In this document: positions 16,952 through 26,495 of the stretch, one piece after another
How the letters are laid out: every line of letters starts with the position of its first letter
How positions within the stretch are numbered: position 1 is the first letter of the stretch
Source: Burkholderiales bacterium
GTDB taxonomy: Bacteria > Pseudomonadota > Gammaproteobacteria > Burkholderiales > Burkholderiaceae_C
Direction of reading: 5' to 3'
DNA length: 41,646 bases
Assembly: GCA_016185015.1 (NCBI GenBank)
Contig: JACPOI010000029.1
Coordinates: 1 to 41,646 of the forward strand
Position numbers and translations under genes: made by a program
The notes under the pieces: generated by a model
The model's input: only the letters and a program-made list of their open reading frames with translations
Database searches by the model: none
What the model was told of the DNA's origin: nothing

Positions 16952-18381
16952 CCGCCATGATGATGACTGCCGCACAGGTCGCCCAATGGCTGCCCGGCTC
17001 CCATCTGGAGGGCCAGGGTGCCGCCGCTATCCTGCGCGTGCATACCGACACCCGCAGCGTCGAGGCTGGTGACCTGTTTGTGGCACTCAAGGGGGAGCGC
17101 TACAACGCCAACGACTTTCTGTTGGAAGCCGAGCAACGCGGCGCCGTCGCCGCCATCTGCCATCCCGACGCCGACCGCAGCGCGCTCAAGACCCTGGCCT
17201 GCATCGTGGTGCCCGACACCCGTGTGGCCCTGGGCACGCTGGCCCATGCCTGGCGTATGCAATTTCAGATTCCGGTGATCGCCGTCACTGGCAGCAACGG
17301 CAAGACCACGGTGACGCAGATGGTGGCTGCCATCCTGGCGGCCTCGCAGCCCGACGGTGGTTCGCTGGCCACGCGCGGCAACCTGAACAACGACATTGGC
17401 GTACCCATGACGCTGCTGCGCCTGCGCGCGCAGCACCGCATCGCCGTGATCGAGATGGGCATGAACCATCCCGGCGAGATTGCCACGCTGGCCGCCATGG
17501 TGCGGCCCACCGTGGCCTTGGTGAACAATGCCCAGCGCGAGCACCTGGAATTCATGCACACCGTGCGTGCCGTGGCGCTGGAGAATGGCTCCGTCATCAC
17601 ACTAGTGGGACCGCAGGGCGCGGTGGTGATCCCCCGCGACGACGAGTTCACGCCACTGTGGCAGACCCTGGCCGGCGTGCGCCGCCAGGTCACCTTTGCG
17701 TTGGACACCCACGGCGGACCGAACGCACTGGCCTGCCTGCAAGCCGACTGGGGTGGCGGTGCCTGGCAGGTGCACGCCAGCGGCATGGGGCAGGACCTGC
17801 GTTACCAACTGGCCATTGCCGGGCGCCACAACGTCAAGAATTCACTGGCTGCGGCCGCCGCCGCCCTGGCGGCCGGGGTCAGCGCGCAGGCCGTGGTGGC
17901 GGGATTGCAGGCGTTCTCGCCGGTCAAGGGGCGCTCGCGGGCGCTGGCGCTGGCGGTGCAAGGGCGTGCGGTCACGCTGGTTGACGACAGCTATAACGCC
18001 AACCCCGATTCCGTGCGCGCCGCCATCGATGTGCTGGCCGATCTGCCCGGCCCGCATCTGCTGGTACTGGGCGACATGGGCGAGGTCGGCCACCAGGGCC
18101 CGCAGTTCCATGCCGAAGCCGGCCGCTATGCCCAGGCACGGGGCATCGAGCACCTGTGCACGCTGGGAGAACTGGCTGCAGTTGCCGCTAACGCCTGCGA
18201 CGGTGCGCAGCACCAGAGCAGCATGGACGATCTGATCCGTGTGGTGCAAGACACCCTGCCCCAGGTGCGCAGTGTGCTGGTCAAGGGCTCGCGCTTCATG
18301 CGCATGGAGCGGGTGGTGGATGCGCTGGCGCCGCTGGTTGCCAGCACCCCGGTTCACCAGGAGCGCCGCCATGCAGAGTAA
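16948..18381 (+). CDS. murF: UDP-MurNAc-pentapeptide synthetase MurF
   Basis: The protein has 477 residues. It joins D-Ala-D-Ala, made by the Ddl encoded downstream, to UDP-MurNAc-tripeptide using ATP. The N-terminal domain includes THTDTRSV-like HTDTRSVEAGDLFVALKGE. The central ATPase has AVTGSNGKTTVTQM and the MurF-type GNLNNDIGVPMTLLRL. The C-terminal domain has VDDSYNANPDSVRAAIDVL and LGDMGEVG. The ATG at 16948 overlaps the murE stop; Met residues a few codons in are alternative starts. mraY begins 21 bp downstream. Confidence 0.97.
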   Translation: MTAMMMTAAQVAQWLPGSHLEGQGAAAILRVHTDTRSVEAGDLFVALKGERYNANDFLLEAEQRGAVAAICHPDADRSALKTLACIVVPDTRVALGTLAHAWRMQFQIPVIAVTGSNGKTTVTQMVAAILAASQPDGGSLATRGNLNNDIGVPMTLLRLRAQHRIAVIEMGMNHPGEIATLAAMVRPTVALVNNAQREHLEFMHTVRAVALENGSVITLVGPQGAVVIPRDDEFTPLWQTLAGVRRQVTFALDTHGGPNALACLQADWGGGAWQVHASGMGQDLRYQLAIAGRHNVKNSLAAAAAALAAGVSAQAVVAGLQAFSPVKGRSRALALAVQGRAVTLVDDSYNANPDSVRAAIDVLADLPGPHLLVLGDMGEVGHQGPQFHAEAGRYAQARGIEHLCTLGELAAVAANACDGAQHQSSMDDLIRVVQDTLPQVRSVLVKGSRFMRMERVVDALAPLVASTPVHQERRHAE

Positions 18382-18402
18382 GTGTTATTGGGGAGTGCAT
18401 CC

Positions 18403-19581
18403 ATGTTGTTGAGTTTGGCCCAATGGTTGCAGACCCTGTCGCCGGAGTTCGGTTTCTTCCGGGTTTTCCAGTACCTGACCTTCCGTGCCGTGATGGCGGC
18501 GCTGACGGCGTTGCTGATTGGTCTGGCGGCCGGTCCCTACGTCATCGTTCGCTTGCGTGAACTGAAGATCGGCCAGCCGGTGCGCGGCTACGGCATGGAG
18601 ACGCATTTGCAAAAGAGTGGCACGCCGACCATGGGCGGCGTGTTGATCCTGCTGGCCATTGCGGCATCGACTTTGCTCTGGGTGGACCTGAGCAACCGCT
18701 TTGTCTGGATTGTGTTGCTGGTCACGCTGGCGTTCGGTGCCATTGGCTGGGTTGATGACTGGCGCAAGGTGGTCTACAAGGACCCCGAAGGCATGCGTTC
18801 GCGGGAAAAGTATTTCTGGCAGTCCGTGATTGGGTTGCTGGCGGCCTTGTACCTGGTGTTCAGCATTTCCGAGAACTCCAACCTGCGGGTGCTGGAGCTG
18901 TTCTTCAACTGGGTGCGTTCCGGGTTTGACGTGAACCTGCCGCCCAAGGCCGGGCTGCTGCTGCCCTTCATCAAGGAAGTCAGCTACCCCCTGGGGGTTT
19001 TGGGCTTTGTGGTGCTGACCTATTTGGTGATCGTGGGATCCAGCAATGCGGTGAACCTGACCGATGGCCTGGATGGCCTGGCCATCATGCCGGTCGTGCT
19101 GGTGGGCTCGGCGCTGGGTGTCTTTGCCTACGTCACCGGCAGTGCCGTCTACTCCAAGTATCTGTTCTTTCCCCACATTCCCGGTTCCGGTGAGCTGATG
19201 GTGTTCTGTGCCGCGATGGCCGGTGCCGGCCTGGCCTTTCTGTGGTTCAACACCCATCCGGCCCAGGTCTTCATGGGCGACGTCGGTGCGCTGGCGCTGG
19301 GGGCCTCGCTGGGCACCATTGCCGTCATCGTGCGCCAGGAAATTGTGCTGGCCATCATGGGCGGCATTTTTGTCGTCGAGGCCCTGTCCGTGATGCTGCA
19401 GGTGAGCTATTTCAAATTCACGAAGAAGAAATTCGGAGAAGGGCGCCGTCTGTTGAAGATGGCGCCGCTGCACCACCATTTTGAAAAGAGCGGATGGAAA
19501 GAGACCCAGGTGGTCGTCCGCTTCTGGATCATCACCATGCTGCTGTGCCTGGTGGGTCTGAGTACCTTGAAACTGCGATGA
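18403..19581 (+). CDS. mraY: Phospho-MurNAc-pentapeptide translocase MraY
   Basis: The protein has 392 residues from the ATG at 18403 ([19 protein letters not shown]), which has GGGGAG seven bases upstream. The GTG at 18382 is the weaker alternative. It is a polytopic membrane enzyme with about ten transmembrane helices. Family motifs are [13 protein letters not shown], the Asp pair in [22 protein letters not shown], and the cytoplasmic [15 protein letters not shown]. It transfers phospho-MurNAc-pentapeptide onto undecaprenyl phosphate to make lipid I, the substrate of MurG. Its stop overlaps the upstream murD start by ATGA. Confidence 0.96.
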   Translation: MLLSLAQWLQTLSPEFGFFRVFQYLTFRAVMAALTALLIGLAAGPYVIVRLRELKIGQPVRGYGMETHLQKSGTPTMGGVLILLAIAASTLLWVDLSNRFVWIVLLVTLAFGAIGWVDDWRKVVYKDPEGMRSREKYFWQSVIGLLAALYLVFSISENSNLRVLELFFNWVRSGFDVNLPPKAGLLLPFIKEVSYPLGVLGFVVLTYLVIVGSSNAVNLTDGLDGLAIMPVVLVGSALGVFAYVTGSAVYSKYLFFPHIPGSGELMVFCAAMAGAGLAFLWFNTHPAQVFMGDVGALALGASLGTIAVIVRQEIVLAIMGGIFVVEALSVMLQVSYFKFTKKKFGEGRRLLKMAPLHHHFEKSGWKETQVVVRFWIITMLLCLVGLSTLKLR

Positions 19582-21467
19582 ATCCTGACGATCTGAACGA
19601 CGCTGGCGCAAGCCCCCAACCGTCTCCGGTGGACGGCGGGGCGGACCTGCGCGTGCCAGATGCGCAGTTCGTGGTTCCGTTGGAGCACGTGGAGCCAGTG
19701 GAGCCAGTGGAGCCAGTGGAGCAGGTAGAACCGATTGAGCCTACGGTTGCGGCCCGGCCGGAAGCCTCGGCGCGGGGTTTGCCCACGACGCTGACCGCGG
19801 CTCGGGATGCCGCTGCATTTGTCGCCCAGATCTTTGCCGAGACGCAGGCAGAAAAGGCACCGGCAGCCCCCGTCGAAACGGTGCCGAGCGAGTCTGCGGA
19901 AGCCGCACCGCAGGAGTCTGCAATGGTGGAAGAAGACACAGCTCCGCTGCAACCCCTGGCAGGGCAGAACGTGCTGATCCTCGGGCTCGGTGCTTCGGGT
20001 CTGGCGATGGCGCGCTGGTGTGCCCGTACCGGCGCGGCCAGCATCACCGTGGCCGACACCCGCGAGGCCCCGCCCCAGTTGGCAAGCCTGCAACAGGAGC
20101 TGCCGCACGTGCGCTTTGTGCCGGGCGCATTCCAGGCCGCGCTGGTGGAAGGGCAGGGCTTGCATGCGGTCTACCGCTCGCCGGGCTTGAGCCCCGCGGA
20201 CGTTGCACCGGTGGTCGACGCCGCGCGCGCCGTTGGCATCCACGTGGGTGGTGAATTGAGCCTGTTCGCGATGGCGTTGCAAGCCTTGCGCAGCGCCCGC
20301 GCCTATGCGCCGGCGGTCCTGGGGATCACCGGCACCAATGGCAAGACCACGGTGACGTCGCTGACCGGCCAGTTGGTGGCCCATGCCGGAAAGAGCGTGG
20401 CGGTAGCCGGCAACATCGGCCCGACGTTGCTGGGTACGTTGACGTCTCACCTGGACGCCGGGACCTTGCCCGAGGTCTGGGTGCTGGAGCTCTCCAGTTT
20501 CCAACTGGACGGCGTGGCCGGCTTTGAGCCCACTGCCGCCGCCGTCCTCAATGTCACGCAAGACCATCTGGACTGGCATGGCAGCATGCAGGATTACGCG
20601 GCTGCCAAGGCGCGCATCTTTGGCCAGCGCGGCCTGATGGTGCTGAATCGGGACGATGCGGCCGTCATGGCCATGCTGCCCGCGCCGCTGCGTGCCAAGC
20701 TGCAGCGCCCCGTGGAGCGCGCCCACGTCACCTTTGGCAGCGACATGCCGCAGCGCCCCGGTGACTTTGGCATGGAAGACCTCAATGGCATGGTCTGGCT
20801 GGTGCGTGCGCTGGAGGCCGACGAGACGCGCAAGAAGCGCAAGGGCGATGAGGAAGAGTTGCACTTCCAGCGCCTGATGCCGGCCGACGCGCTGCGTATC
20901 CGCGGGCGCCACAACGCCAGCAACGCGCTGGCGGCGCTGGCGCTGAGTGCGGCCGCCGGTTGTGCATTGGGCCCGATTCTCTTTGGTTTGCGCGAATACC
21001 GGGGCGAGCCGCACCGCGTGGAGCCGGTGGGCATCATCAACGACGTTGAATTTTTTGACGACAGCAAGGGCACCAATGTGGGTGCTACCGTGGCCGCGCT
21101 GCAGGGACTGGGCGCCGACCGCAAGGTGGTGGTGATCCTGGGCGGCGAAGGCAAGGGGCAGGACTTTGCGCCGCTGGCCGCACCGGTATCCCGCTTTGCC
21201 CGCGCAGTCGTGCTGATCGGGCGCGATGCGCCGCTGATCCGCGAGGCCCTGGCCGGCACCGAGGTGCCGCTGATAGACGCCGATTCCATGCAGGCTGGCG
21301 TGCAGCTAGCCAACCAACGCGCCCATGCGGGCGACGCGGTTCTGATGTCACCCGCCTGCGCCAGTTTTGACATGTTTGATAACTACGAGCACCGCGCCCA
21401 GGTCTTCTGCGCGGCGGTGCGCGACCTGGCCCAGGCCAACGGCATGGACCTGGAGGGCGCACTGTGA
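19578..21467 (+). CDS. murD: UDP-MurNAc-L-Ala:D-Glu ligase MurD, with N-terminal extension
   Basis: The protein has 629 residues from the ATG at 19578, which overlaps the mraY stop. The MurD fold only begins near residue 129 ([18 protein letters not shown]). The first 115 residues are acidic and Pro/Ala/Val-rich, with a VEP repeat. A second start is well supported: ATG at 19923 with AGGAG six bases upstream gives a normal 514-residue MurD ([14 protein letters not shown]). Motifs present are [60 protein letters not shown] and the C-terminal [19 protein letters not shown] charged insert [10 protein letters not shown] lies near residue 420. MurD adds D-glutamate to UDP-MurNAc-L-Ala. It may be made in one or both forms. 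Confidence 0.93.
   Translation: MNPDDLNDAGASPQPSPVDGGADLRVPDAQFVVPLEHVEPVEPVEPVEQVEPIEPTVAARPEASARGLPTTLTAARDAAAFVAQIFAETQAEKAPAAPVETVPSESAEAAPQESAMVEEDTAPLQPLAGQNVLILGLGASGLAMARWCARTGAASITVADTREAPPQLASLQQELPHVRFVPGAFQAALVEGQGLHAVYRSPGLSPADVAPVVDAARAVGIHVGGELSLFAMALQALRSARAYAPAVLGITGTNGKTTVTSLTGQLVAHAGKSVAVAGNIGPTLLGTLTSHLDAGTLPEVWVLELSSFQLDGVAGFEPTAAAVLNVTQDHLDWHGSMQDYAAAKARIFGQRGLMVLNRDDAAVMAMLPAPLRAKLQRPVERAHVTFGSDMPQRPGDFGMEDLNGMVWLVRALEADETRKKRKGDEEELHFQRLMPADALRIRGRHNASNALAALALSAAAGCALGPILFGLREYRGEPHRVEPVGIINDVEFFDDSKGTNVGATVAALQGLGADRKVVVILGGEGKGQDFAPLAAPVSRFARAVVLIGRDAPLIREALAGTEVPLIDADSMQAGVQLANQRAHAGDAVLMSPACASFDMFDNYEHRAQVFCAAVRDLAQANGMDLEGAL
19689..19731 (+). repeat. 9-bp tandem repeat in the murD 5' region
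   Basis: About 4.5 units of GTGGAGCCA occur head to tail, the later ones degenerate, encoding (VEP)n within [19 protein letters not shown]. The 9-bp unit keeps the frame. Copy-number change by slippage would only lengthen or shorten the disordered N-terminal extension of MurD. Confidence 0.8.
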
Positions 21468-22720
21468 GCGCTCTGGGCCAAACCCTGTCGGGCTGGTTCG
21501 CTGGCCGCTCGGCCAAGGCCGGCGGCGCGCTGCCGGTGCGCCTGGGCGGCCACGGTTCGTTTGCCGCCACCAACGCGGTGCCGGAAGTGCGCGGCTTTGA
21601 CCAGCCGCTGGCGTGGGTCGTTGTGGCCCTGCTGCTGTGGGGGCTGGTGATGGTGTATTCGGCGTCGATCGCGATGCCGGACAACCCGCGCTTTGCCAAG
21701 TACACCCACGCCTACTTCCTGGTGCGCCATGCCATGTGGCTGGTCATCGCCTTTGTCGGCGCGTTGATGGCCTTCCAGGTGCCGATTGCCACGTGGGAGA
21801 AATACGCGCCCTGGTTGTTCGTGATCTCGCTGGTGTTGCTGATCGCGGTGCTGATCCCCGGCGTGGGCAAGGTGGTGTACGGCGCGCGGCGCTGGATTTC
21901 GCTGGGGCCGCTGAGTTTTCAGCCGTCGGAGCTGGCCAAGTTTGCCGTGCTGCTGTATGCCGCGGACTACATGGTGCGCAAGATGGAGGTGAAGGAGCGC
22001 TTCTTTCGCGCCGTCATGCCGATGGCGGGGGCCGTGGCGGTGATCGGCCTGCTGCTGCTGGCCGAACCGGACATGGGCGGCTTCATGGTGATCGCGGTGA
22101 TTGCCATGGGCATTCTGTTCCTGGGTGGCGTCAATGCCCGCATGTTCTTCCTGATCGCCGCCGTGCTGCTGATCGCATTCGGTCTGATGATTGCGCTCTC
22201 CGAGTGGCGGCGTGAGCGTATCTTTGCCTACCTCAATCCCTGGGACGAAAAATACGCACTGGGCAAGGGCTACCAGCTGTCGCACTCGCTGATCGCCATC
22301 GGGCGCGGTGAGATTTTTGGTGTCGGACTGGGCGGCAGCGTCGAGAAGTTGCACTGGCTGCCCGAGGCGCATACCGACTTCCTGCTGGCCGTGATCGGCG
22401 AGGAGTTCGGCCTGGTCGGCGTGGTCGTGGTGATTGGCCTGTTCCTGTGGCTGACCCGGCGCATCATGCACATCGGCCGCCAGGCGATTGCGCTGGACCG
22501 CGTCTTTGCCGGCCTGGTGGCGCAGGGCGTGGGCATCTGGATGGGCTTCCAGTCCTTCATCAACATGGGTGTGAACCTGGGTGCCCTGCCGACCAAGGGC
22601 CTGACGTTGCCGCTGATGAGCTACGGCGGCTCGGCCATCCTGATCAACCTGATGGCGATTGCTGTGGTGCTGCGGATCGACTACGAGAACAGACAGTTGA
22701 TGCATGGGGGGCGGGTATGA
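21464..22720 (+). CDS. ftsW: Septal peptidoglycan glycosyltransferase FtsW
   Basis: The protein has 418 residues and a GTG start that overlaps the murD stop (GTGA). It is a SEDS-family polytopic membrane protein with about ten transmembrane helices after a cytoplasmic N-terminus of about 50 residues. Landmarks are the first helix with [47 protein letters not shown], the large periplasmic loop [22 protein letters not shown], and [20 protein letters not shown]. It polymerises lipid II at the septum with FtsI. A second SEDS protein, RodA, is at 40202. The two are distinguished by context and by closer resemblance to each subfamily. Confidence 0.96.
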   Translation: MSALGQTLSGWFAGRSAKAGGALPVRLGGHGSFAATNAVPEVRGFDQPLAWVVVALLLWGLVMVYSASIAMPDNPRFAKYTHAYFLVRHAMWLVIAFVGALMAFQVPIATWEKYAPWLFVISLVLLIAVLIPGVGKVVYGARRWISLGPLSFQPSELAKFAVLLYAADYMVRKMEVKERFFRAVMPMAGAVAVIGLLLLAEPDMGGFMVIAVIAMGILFLGGVNARMFFLIAAVLLIAFGLMIALSEWRRERIFAYLNPWDEKYALGKGYQLSHSLIAIGRGEIFGVGLGGSVEKLHWLPEAHTDFLLAVIGEEFGLVGVVVVIGLFLWLTRRIMHIGRQAIALDRVFAGLVAQGVGIWMGFQSFINMGVNLGALPTKGLTLPLMSYGGSAILINLMAIAVVLRIDYENRQLMHGGRV

Positions 22721-23871
22721 GCCAACAGCCCAAATGTGCATTGATCATGGCCGGCGGCACCGGCGGCCATATCTTCCCGGGTCTGGCCGTGGCCCAGGCG
22801 CTGCGTGACAAGGGCTGGCGCGTGCACTGGCTGGGCGCGCCCAACAGCATGGAAAGCCGCCTCGTGCCACCCAAGGGCTTTGCGCTGGAGACGGTGGACT
22901 TCTCCGGCGTGCGCGGCAAGGGCCTGCGCACCCTGCTGGCGCTGCCGCTGCGCCTGGGCCGCGCGCTGCTGCAAAGCCGCCAGGTGCTGCGCCGCGTGCG
23001 CCCCGACGTGCTGGTGGGCCTGGGCGGCTACATCACGCTGCCGGGGGGCGTCATGGGCGCGCTGATGGGCAAGCCGCTGGTGCTGCACGAGCAGAACTCC
23101 GTGGCCGGCATGGCCAACCGCGTGCTGGCCAAACTGGCGCGCCGCGTCTTCACCGCCTTCCCGCGGGTGTTGGCCAAGGGCCAGTGGGTCGGCAACCCGT
23201 TGCGCGCCGAGTTCCTGCAACAGGCCTCGCCCGAGCAGCGCTTTGCCGGCCGCAGCGGCCCCCTGCGCCTGCTGGTCGTGGGTGGCAGCCTGGGTGCCCG
23301 CGCGCTGAACACCATCGTGCCGCAGGCGCTGGCGCTGAGTCCCTCCGACCAACGGCCCGTGGTCACACACCAGAGTGGCGAGAAACAAATCGACGAGTTG
23401 CGCGCCAACTATGCGGCCGCCGGAATCGCGGTGAACTTGAGCGTCGCCGGGCCGTCCCAAGACGCGAAGGCCCCCTCGGGGGGCAGCGCAGTACGCGAAG
23501 CGACAAGCGTGGGGGTCACTGTCACGCCATTCATCGACAACACGGCCCAGGCCTTTGCCGAGGCTGACCTGGTGGTCTGCCGCGCCGGTGCCAGCACCGT
23601 GACCGAGATCGCCGCCGTCGGCGCGCCGGCGCTGTTCGTGCCCTTCCCGTCGGCGGTGGACGACCACCAGACCCACAACGCCCGCTTCCTGGTCGACCAG
23701 GGTGGCGGCTGGCTCGTGCCCCAGGCCGAGCTGACACCCGGCCATTTGGCTGAAATGCTACAAAAAACGGAGCGCTCTACGCTGCTGGCACGAGGGCTGG
23801 CGGCCCAAAAGCTGAGGCAAGCTCAGGCCACCGAGGCCGTGGTGGCCGCCTGCGAGGAGCTGTGCGCATGA
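22717..23871 (+). CDS. murG: Lipid II synthase MurG, with in-frame repeat insertion
   Basis: The protein has 384 residues, starting at the ATG that overlaps the ftsW stop. It is a GT-B glycosyltransferase that adds GlcNAc to lipid I at the inner membrane face. The N-domain has [16 protein letters not shown] and [13 protein letters not shown]. The C-domain has [23 protein letters not shown] and the donor-binding [21 protein letters not shown] with [11 protein letters not shown]. Residues about 243-267 ([14 protein letters not shown], then [11 protein letters not shown]) are encoded by the long dispersed element. They fall in the loop between YAAAG and VTPFIDN, where other MurG proteins have only a few residues. 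The C-terminal helix region ([15 protein letters not shown]) overlaps a short element. All catalytic motifs remain, so the protein should be active with an enlarged surface loop. Confidence 0.94.
   Translation: MSQQPKCALIMAGGTGGHIFPGLAVAQALRDKGWRVHWLGAPNSMESRLVPPKGFALETVDFSGVRGKGLRTLLALPLRLGRALLQSRQVLRRVRPDVLVGLGGYITLPGGVMGALMGKPLVLHEQNSVAGMANRVLAKLARRVFTAFPRVLAKGQWVGNPLRAEFLQQASPEQRFAGRSGPLRLLVVGGSLGARALNTIVPQALALSPSDQRPVVTHQSGEKQIDELRANYAAAGIAVNLSVAGPSQDAKAPSGGSAVREATSVGVTVTPFIDNTAQAFAEADLVVCRAGASTVTEIAAVGAPALFVPFPSAVDDHQTHNARFLVDQGGGWLVPQAELTPGHLAEMLQKTERSTLLARGLAAQKLRQAQATEAVVAACEELCA
23444..23517 (+). repeat. Long dispersed element, copy 2 (inside murG)
   Basis: This plus-orientation copy of about 74 bp begins TCGCCGGGCCGTCCCAA. 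It has a central GGCCCCCTCGGGGGGC hairpin and ends AAGCGTGGGGGTC. It is read in frame as [15 protein letters not shown] within MurG. Because conserved MurG motifs lie on both sides, this copy must be translated. Confidence 0.92.
23757..23806 (+). repeat. Short dispersed element, copy b (murG 3' part)
   Basis: The element reads GCTACAAAAAACGGAGCGC, then TCTACGCTGCTGGCACGAGG, then GCTGGCGGCCC. It resembles the other short-element copies, and its left part is the reverse complement of the left part of copy a, reflecting the palindromic nature of the unit. It encodes [16 protein letters not shown] near the MurG C-terminus. Confidence 0.55.
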
Positions 23872-23935
23872 AACACGCAATCCACACATTCCCTTCGTCG
23901 TGCATCAGGAATGCCGCCGAAATGAAAGCTGCATC

Positions 23936-25369
23936 ATGAAGCACGCCATCAAACACATTCATTTCGTCGGCGTGGGCGGTTCCGGCATGTCCGGCATCGC
24001 CGAGGTGCTGTGCAACCTGGGCTACACCATCTCGGGTTCCGACCTGGCCGATAGCGCCACGCTCAAGCGCCTGGCCTCGCTGGGCATCCGCACCCATGTG
24101 GGCCATGGACCCGAGCACGTGGCTGGCGCCGATGCGGTGGTCACATCCACCGCCGTGCACGCCGACAACCCCGAGGTCGTCAAGGCGCGGGAGATGAAGA
24201 TCCCCATCGTGCCGCGCGCGCTGATGCTGGCCGAGCTGATGCGCCTGAAGCAGGGCATCGCCATTGCCGGCACGCACGGCAAGACCACCACCACCAGCCT
24301 GGTGGCCAGCGTGCTGGCGGAAGGCCAACTGGACCCGACCTTCGTCATCGGCGGTCGGCTGAACAGCGCCGGCGCCAACGCCCGATTGGGTGGCGGCGAC
24401 TACATCGTGGTCGAGGCCGACGAGTCCGACGCCTCGTTCCTGAACCTGCTGCCGGTGATGGCCGTGGTGACCAACATCGACGCCGACCACATGGAGACCT
24501 ACGGCCAGGACTTCGGCCGCCTGAAGAAGGCGTTTGTCGATTTCCTGCACCGCATGCCGTTCTATGGCGTGGCCATCCTGTGCACCGACGACGCGGCGGT
24601 GCGCGAGATCGTCGACCAGGTGACGTGCCCGGTGACCAGCTACGGCCTGAACGAACAGGCCCAGGTGCGCGCCATCAACGTGCGCGCCGTCGGCGGCCAG
24701 ATGCACTTCACGGTGCAGCGACGCAACGGCGTGGTGCTGCCCGACCTGGACGTGGTGCTCAACCTGGCCGGCCTGCACAACGTGCTGAATGCGCTGTCGG
24801 CCATCGCCGTGGCGGTGGAGCTGAACGTTCCCGACGCGGCGGTGCAAAAGGCCCTGGCCGAGTTCAAGGGCGTGGGCCGGCGCTTCCAGCACTATGGCGA
24901 CCTGCCGCTGCCACAGGGCGGCACGGTGACGGTGATTGACGACTACGGCCACCACCCGGTGGAAATGGCCGCCACGCTGGCTGCCGCGCGCGGCGCCTTT
25001 CCGGGGCGGCGTCTGGTGCTGGCCTTCCAGCCACACCGCTACACGCGCACCCGCGACTGCTTCGAGGACTTCGTCAAGGTCATGGGCCATGCCGACTCGG
25101 TGCTGCTGGGCGAGGTCTACGCCGCGGGCGAGCCGCCCATCGTGGCCGCCGACGGCCGCGCACTGGCCCGTGCCGTGCGCATCGCCGGCAAGGTGGAGCC
25201 AATTTTTGTGGACGAGATTGCGGCCATGCCGCAGGCGATTGTGGACAACGCACAGCCCGGCGACGTGGTCATGTGCATGGGCGCCGGCTCGATCGGAGCG
25301 GTACCCGCCAAGGTGGTTGACTTGCTACAAAATAGTGAGCGCGCTACGCAAGAAGGGCGAGGGCTATGA
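23936..25369 (+). CDS. murC: UDP-MurNAc:L-Ala ligase MurC
   Basis: The protein has 477 residues from the ATG at 23936 ([20 protein letters not shown]). The open frame begins 12 codons earlier at a GTG, but the family starts here. It catalyses the first ATP-dependent amino-acid addition to UDP-MurNAc. Motifs are [16 protein letters not shown] (Rossmann), [13 protein letters not shown] (P-loop), [36 protein letters not shown] and FQPHRYTRT. The last 15 residues ([15 protein letters not shown]) come from a short dispersed element that also supplies the stop codon and the overlapping ATG of ddl. A 64-bp gap separates it from murG. Confidence 0.96.
   Translation: MKHAIKHIHFVGVGGSGMSGIAEVLCNLGYTISGSDLADSATLKRLASLGIRTHVGHGPEHVAGADAVVTSTAVHADNPEVVKAREMKIPIVPRALMLAELMRLKQGIAIAGTHGKTTTTSLVASVLAEGQLDPTFVIGGRLNSAGANARLGGGDYIVVEADESDASFLNLLPVMAVVTNIDADHMETYGQDFGRLKKAFVDFLHRMPFYGVAILCTDDAAVREIVDQVTCPVTSYGLNEQAQVRAINVRAVGGQMHFTVQRRNGVVLPDLDVVLNLAGLHNVLNALSAIAVAVELNVPDAAVQKALAEFKGVGRRFQHYGDLPLPQGGTVTVIDDYGHHPVEMAATLAAARGAFPGRRLVLAFQPHRYTRTRDCFEDFVKVMGHADSVLLGEVYAAGEPPIVAADGRALARAVRIAGKVEPIFVDEIAAMPQAIVDNAQPGDVVMCMGAGSIGAVPAKVVDLLQNSERATQEGRGL
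25324..25368 (+). repeat. Short dispersed element, copy c (murC end / ddl start)
   Basis: The element reads GCTACAAAATAGTGAGCGCG, then CTACGCAAGAAGGGCGAGGG, then CTATGA. It matches copy b at its left end and the GAGGGCTA core at its right end. It encodes the MurC C-terminus and contains the ATGA overlap with ddl. Confidence 0.6.
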
Positions 25370-26400
25370 CGGATAAATTGAGTGCCGCCGGGCCGTCCCA
25401 AGGCGCGAAGGCCCCCTTGGGGGGCAGCGCAGTACACGCAGTGACAAGCGTGGGGGCGACATTTGGCAAAGTTGCGGTGCTGATGGGCGGAACCTCGGCC
25501 GAGCGCGAGGTGTCGCTCATGTCCGGCGGCGGCGTGCTCAAGGCGCTGCTGTCCAAGGGTGTGGACGCCCATGCCTTCGACCCGGCCGAGCGCGCGATGG
25601 ACGAGCTCAAGCGCGACGGCTTTGCCCGCTGCTTCATCGCGCTGCACGGCCGCCATGGCGAGGACGGCACGGTGCAGGGTGCGCTGGAGCTGCTGGGCAT
25701 TCCCTACACCGGCTCCGGCGTCATGGCGTCCGCCATTTCGATGGACAAGGTCATGACCAAGCGCATCTGGCTGCATGAGGGCATCCCCACGCCGCGCTAC
25801 CAGCTGCTGCGCCGCGGCGCGTTCGACCGCCAGCAGGTCATCCAGGTGCCCGATGTACTGGGCCTGCCCATCATCGTCAAGCCGGCCTGCGAGGGCTCCT
25901 CCATTGGCGTGACCAAGGTGACCGGTTACTCCGGCATGGTGGCCGCGGTGGAGGCCGCCAGCCAGATGCCCGACGACATCCTGTGCGAGGCCTGCATCGA
26001 GGGCGACGAGGTGACCTGCCCGGTGCTGGGCGAGGGCGACAGTGCCCACGCGCTGCCGCTGATCCGCATCGTGGCGCCGGAAGGCAACTACGACTACCAG
26101 AACAAGTACTTCACGGATGTGACCCAGTACATCGTGCCGGCCGGCCTGCCCGCCGGCGAGGAAGAGGCCATCCAGGCCCTGGTGGTCAAGGCCTACCGCG
26201 TGCTGGGTTGCCGCGGCTGGGGCCGCGTGGACGTGATGATAGACCGCATCACCCGCTTGCCCTACCTGCTGGAGATCAACACCTCGCCCGGCATGACCGG
26301 GCACTCGCTGGTGCCCATGTCGGCCAAGGCCGCCGGCATCAGCTACGAAGACCTGTGCGTGCGCCTGCTGGAAGACGCCGCGCTGGATGGAGGACGCTGA
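25366..26400 (+). CDS. ddl: D-alanine--D-alanine ligase, N-terminus from a repeat
   Basis: The protein has 344 residues from the ATG at 25366, which overlaps the murC stop. It is an ATP-grasp enzyme that makes D-Ala-D-Ala for MurF. Conserved sequence starts at residue 33 ([20 protein letters not shown]). Later motifs are [59 protein letters not shown] and [18 protein letters not shown]. Residues 7-31 ([16 protein letters not shown], then VHAVTSVGA) are encoded by the long dispersed element, so the enzyme carries an extra tail. A GTG at 25450 could start a normal-length form but has no ribosome-binding site, and the ATGA coupling favours the long form. Confidence 0.95.
   Translation: MTDKLSAAGPSQGAKAPLGGSAVHAVTSVGATFGKVAVLMGGTSAEREVSLMSGGGVLKALLSKGVDAHAFDPAERAMDELKRDGFARCFIALHGRHGEDGTVQGALELLGIPYTGSGVMASAISMDKVMTKRIWLHEGIPTPRYQLLRRGAFDRQQVIQVPDVLGLPIIVKPACEGSSIGVTKVTGYSGMVAAVEAASQMPDDILCEACIEGDEVTCPVLGEGDSAHALPLIRIVAPEGNYDYQNKYFTDVTQYIVPAGLPAGEEEAIQALVVKAYRVLGCRGWGRVDVMIDRITRLPYLLEINTSPGMTGHSLVPMSAKAAGISYEDLCVRLLEDAALDGGR
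25384..25457 (+). repeat. Long dispersed element, copy 3 (5' end of ddl)
   Basis: This is a plus-orientation copy: GCCGCCGGGCCGTCCCAAGG, a central GGCCCCCTTGGGGGGC hairpin, and an ending AAGCGTGGGGGC. It is translated in the same frame as the murG copy, giving [16 protein letters not shown]. Confidence 0.92.
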
Positions 26401-26402
26401 GG

Positions 26403-26495
26403 ATGAACATGAACGCCGCCGGGCCGTCCCAAGGCGTGAGGGCCCCCTCGGGGGGCAGCGCAGCATACGCAGTAGCAAGCGTGGGGGCTCTATGA
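26403..26495 (+). other. Repeat-encoded 30-codon leader ORF before ftsQ
   Basis: The ORF begins at an ATG three bases after the ddl stop and is preceded by GCTGAGG. It encodes MNMNAAGPSQGVRAPSGGSA and ten more residues. Its TGA (26493-26495) overlaps the ftsQ ATG (26492-26494). The reading frame of the element is the same as in MurG and Ddl. It could keep ribosomes moving from ddl into ftsQ by translational coupling. That the peptide is made is an inference. Confidence 0.4.
26415..26488 (+). repeat. Long dispersed element, copy 4 (ddl-ftsQ gap)
   Basis: This plus-orientation copy fills nearly all of the 91-bp gap between ddl and ftsQ. Its terminal GTGGGGGC lies three bases before the ftsQ ATG and overlaps the place where a ribosome-binding site should be. 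The element therefore occupies the ftsQ initiation region. Confidence 0.92.
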
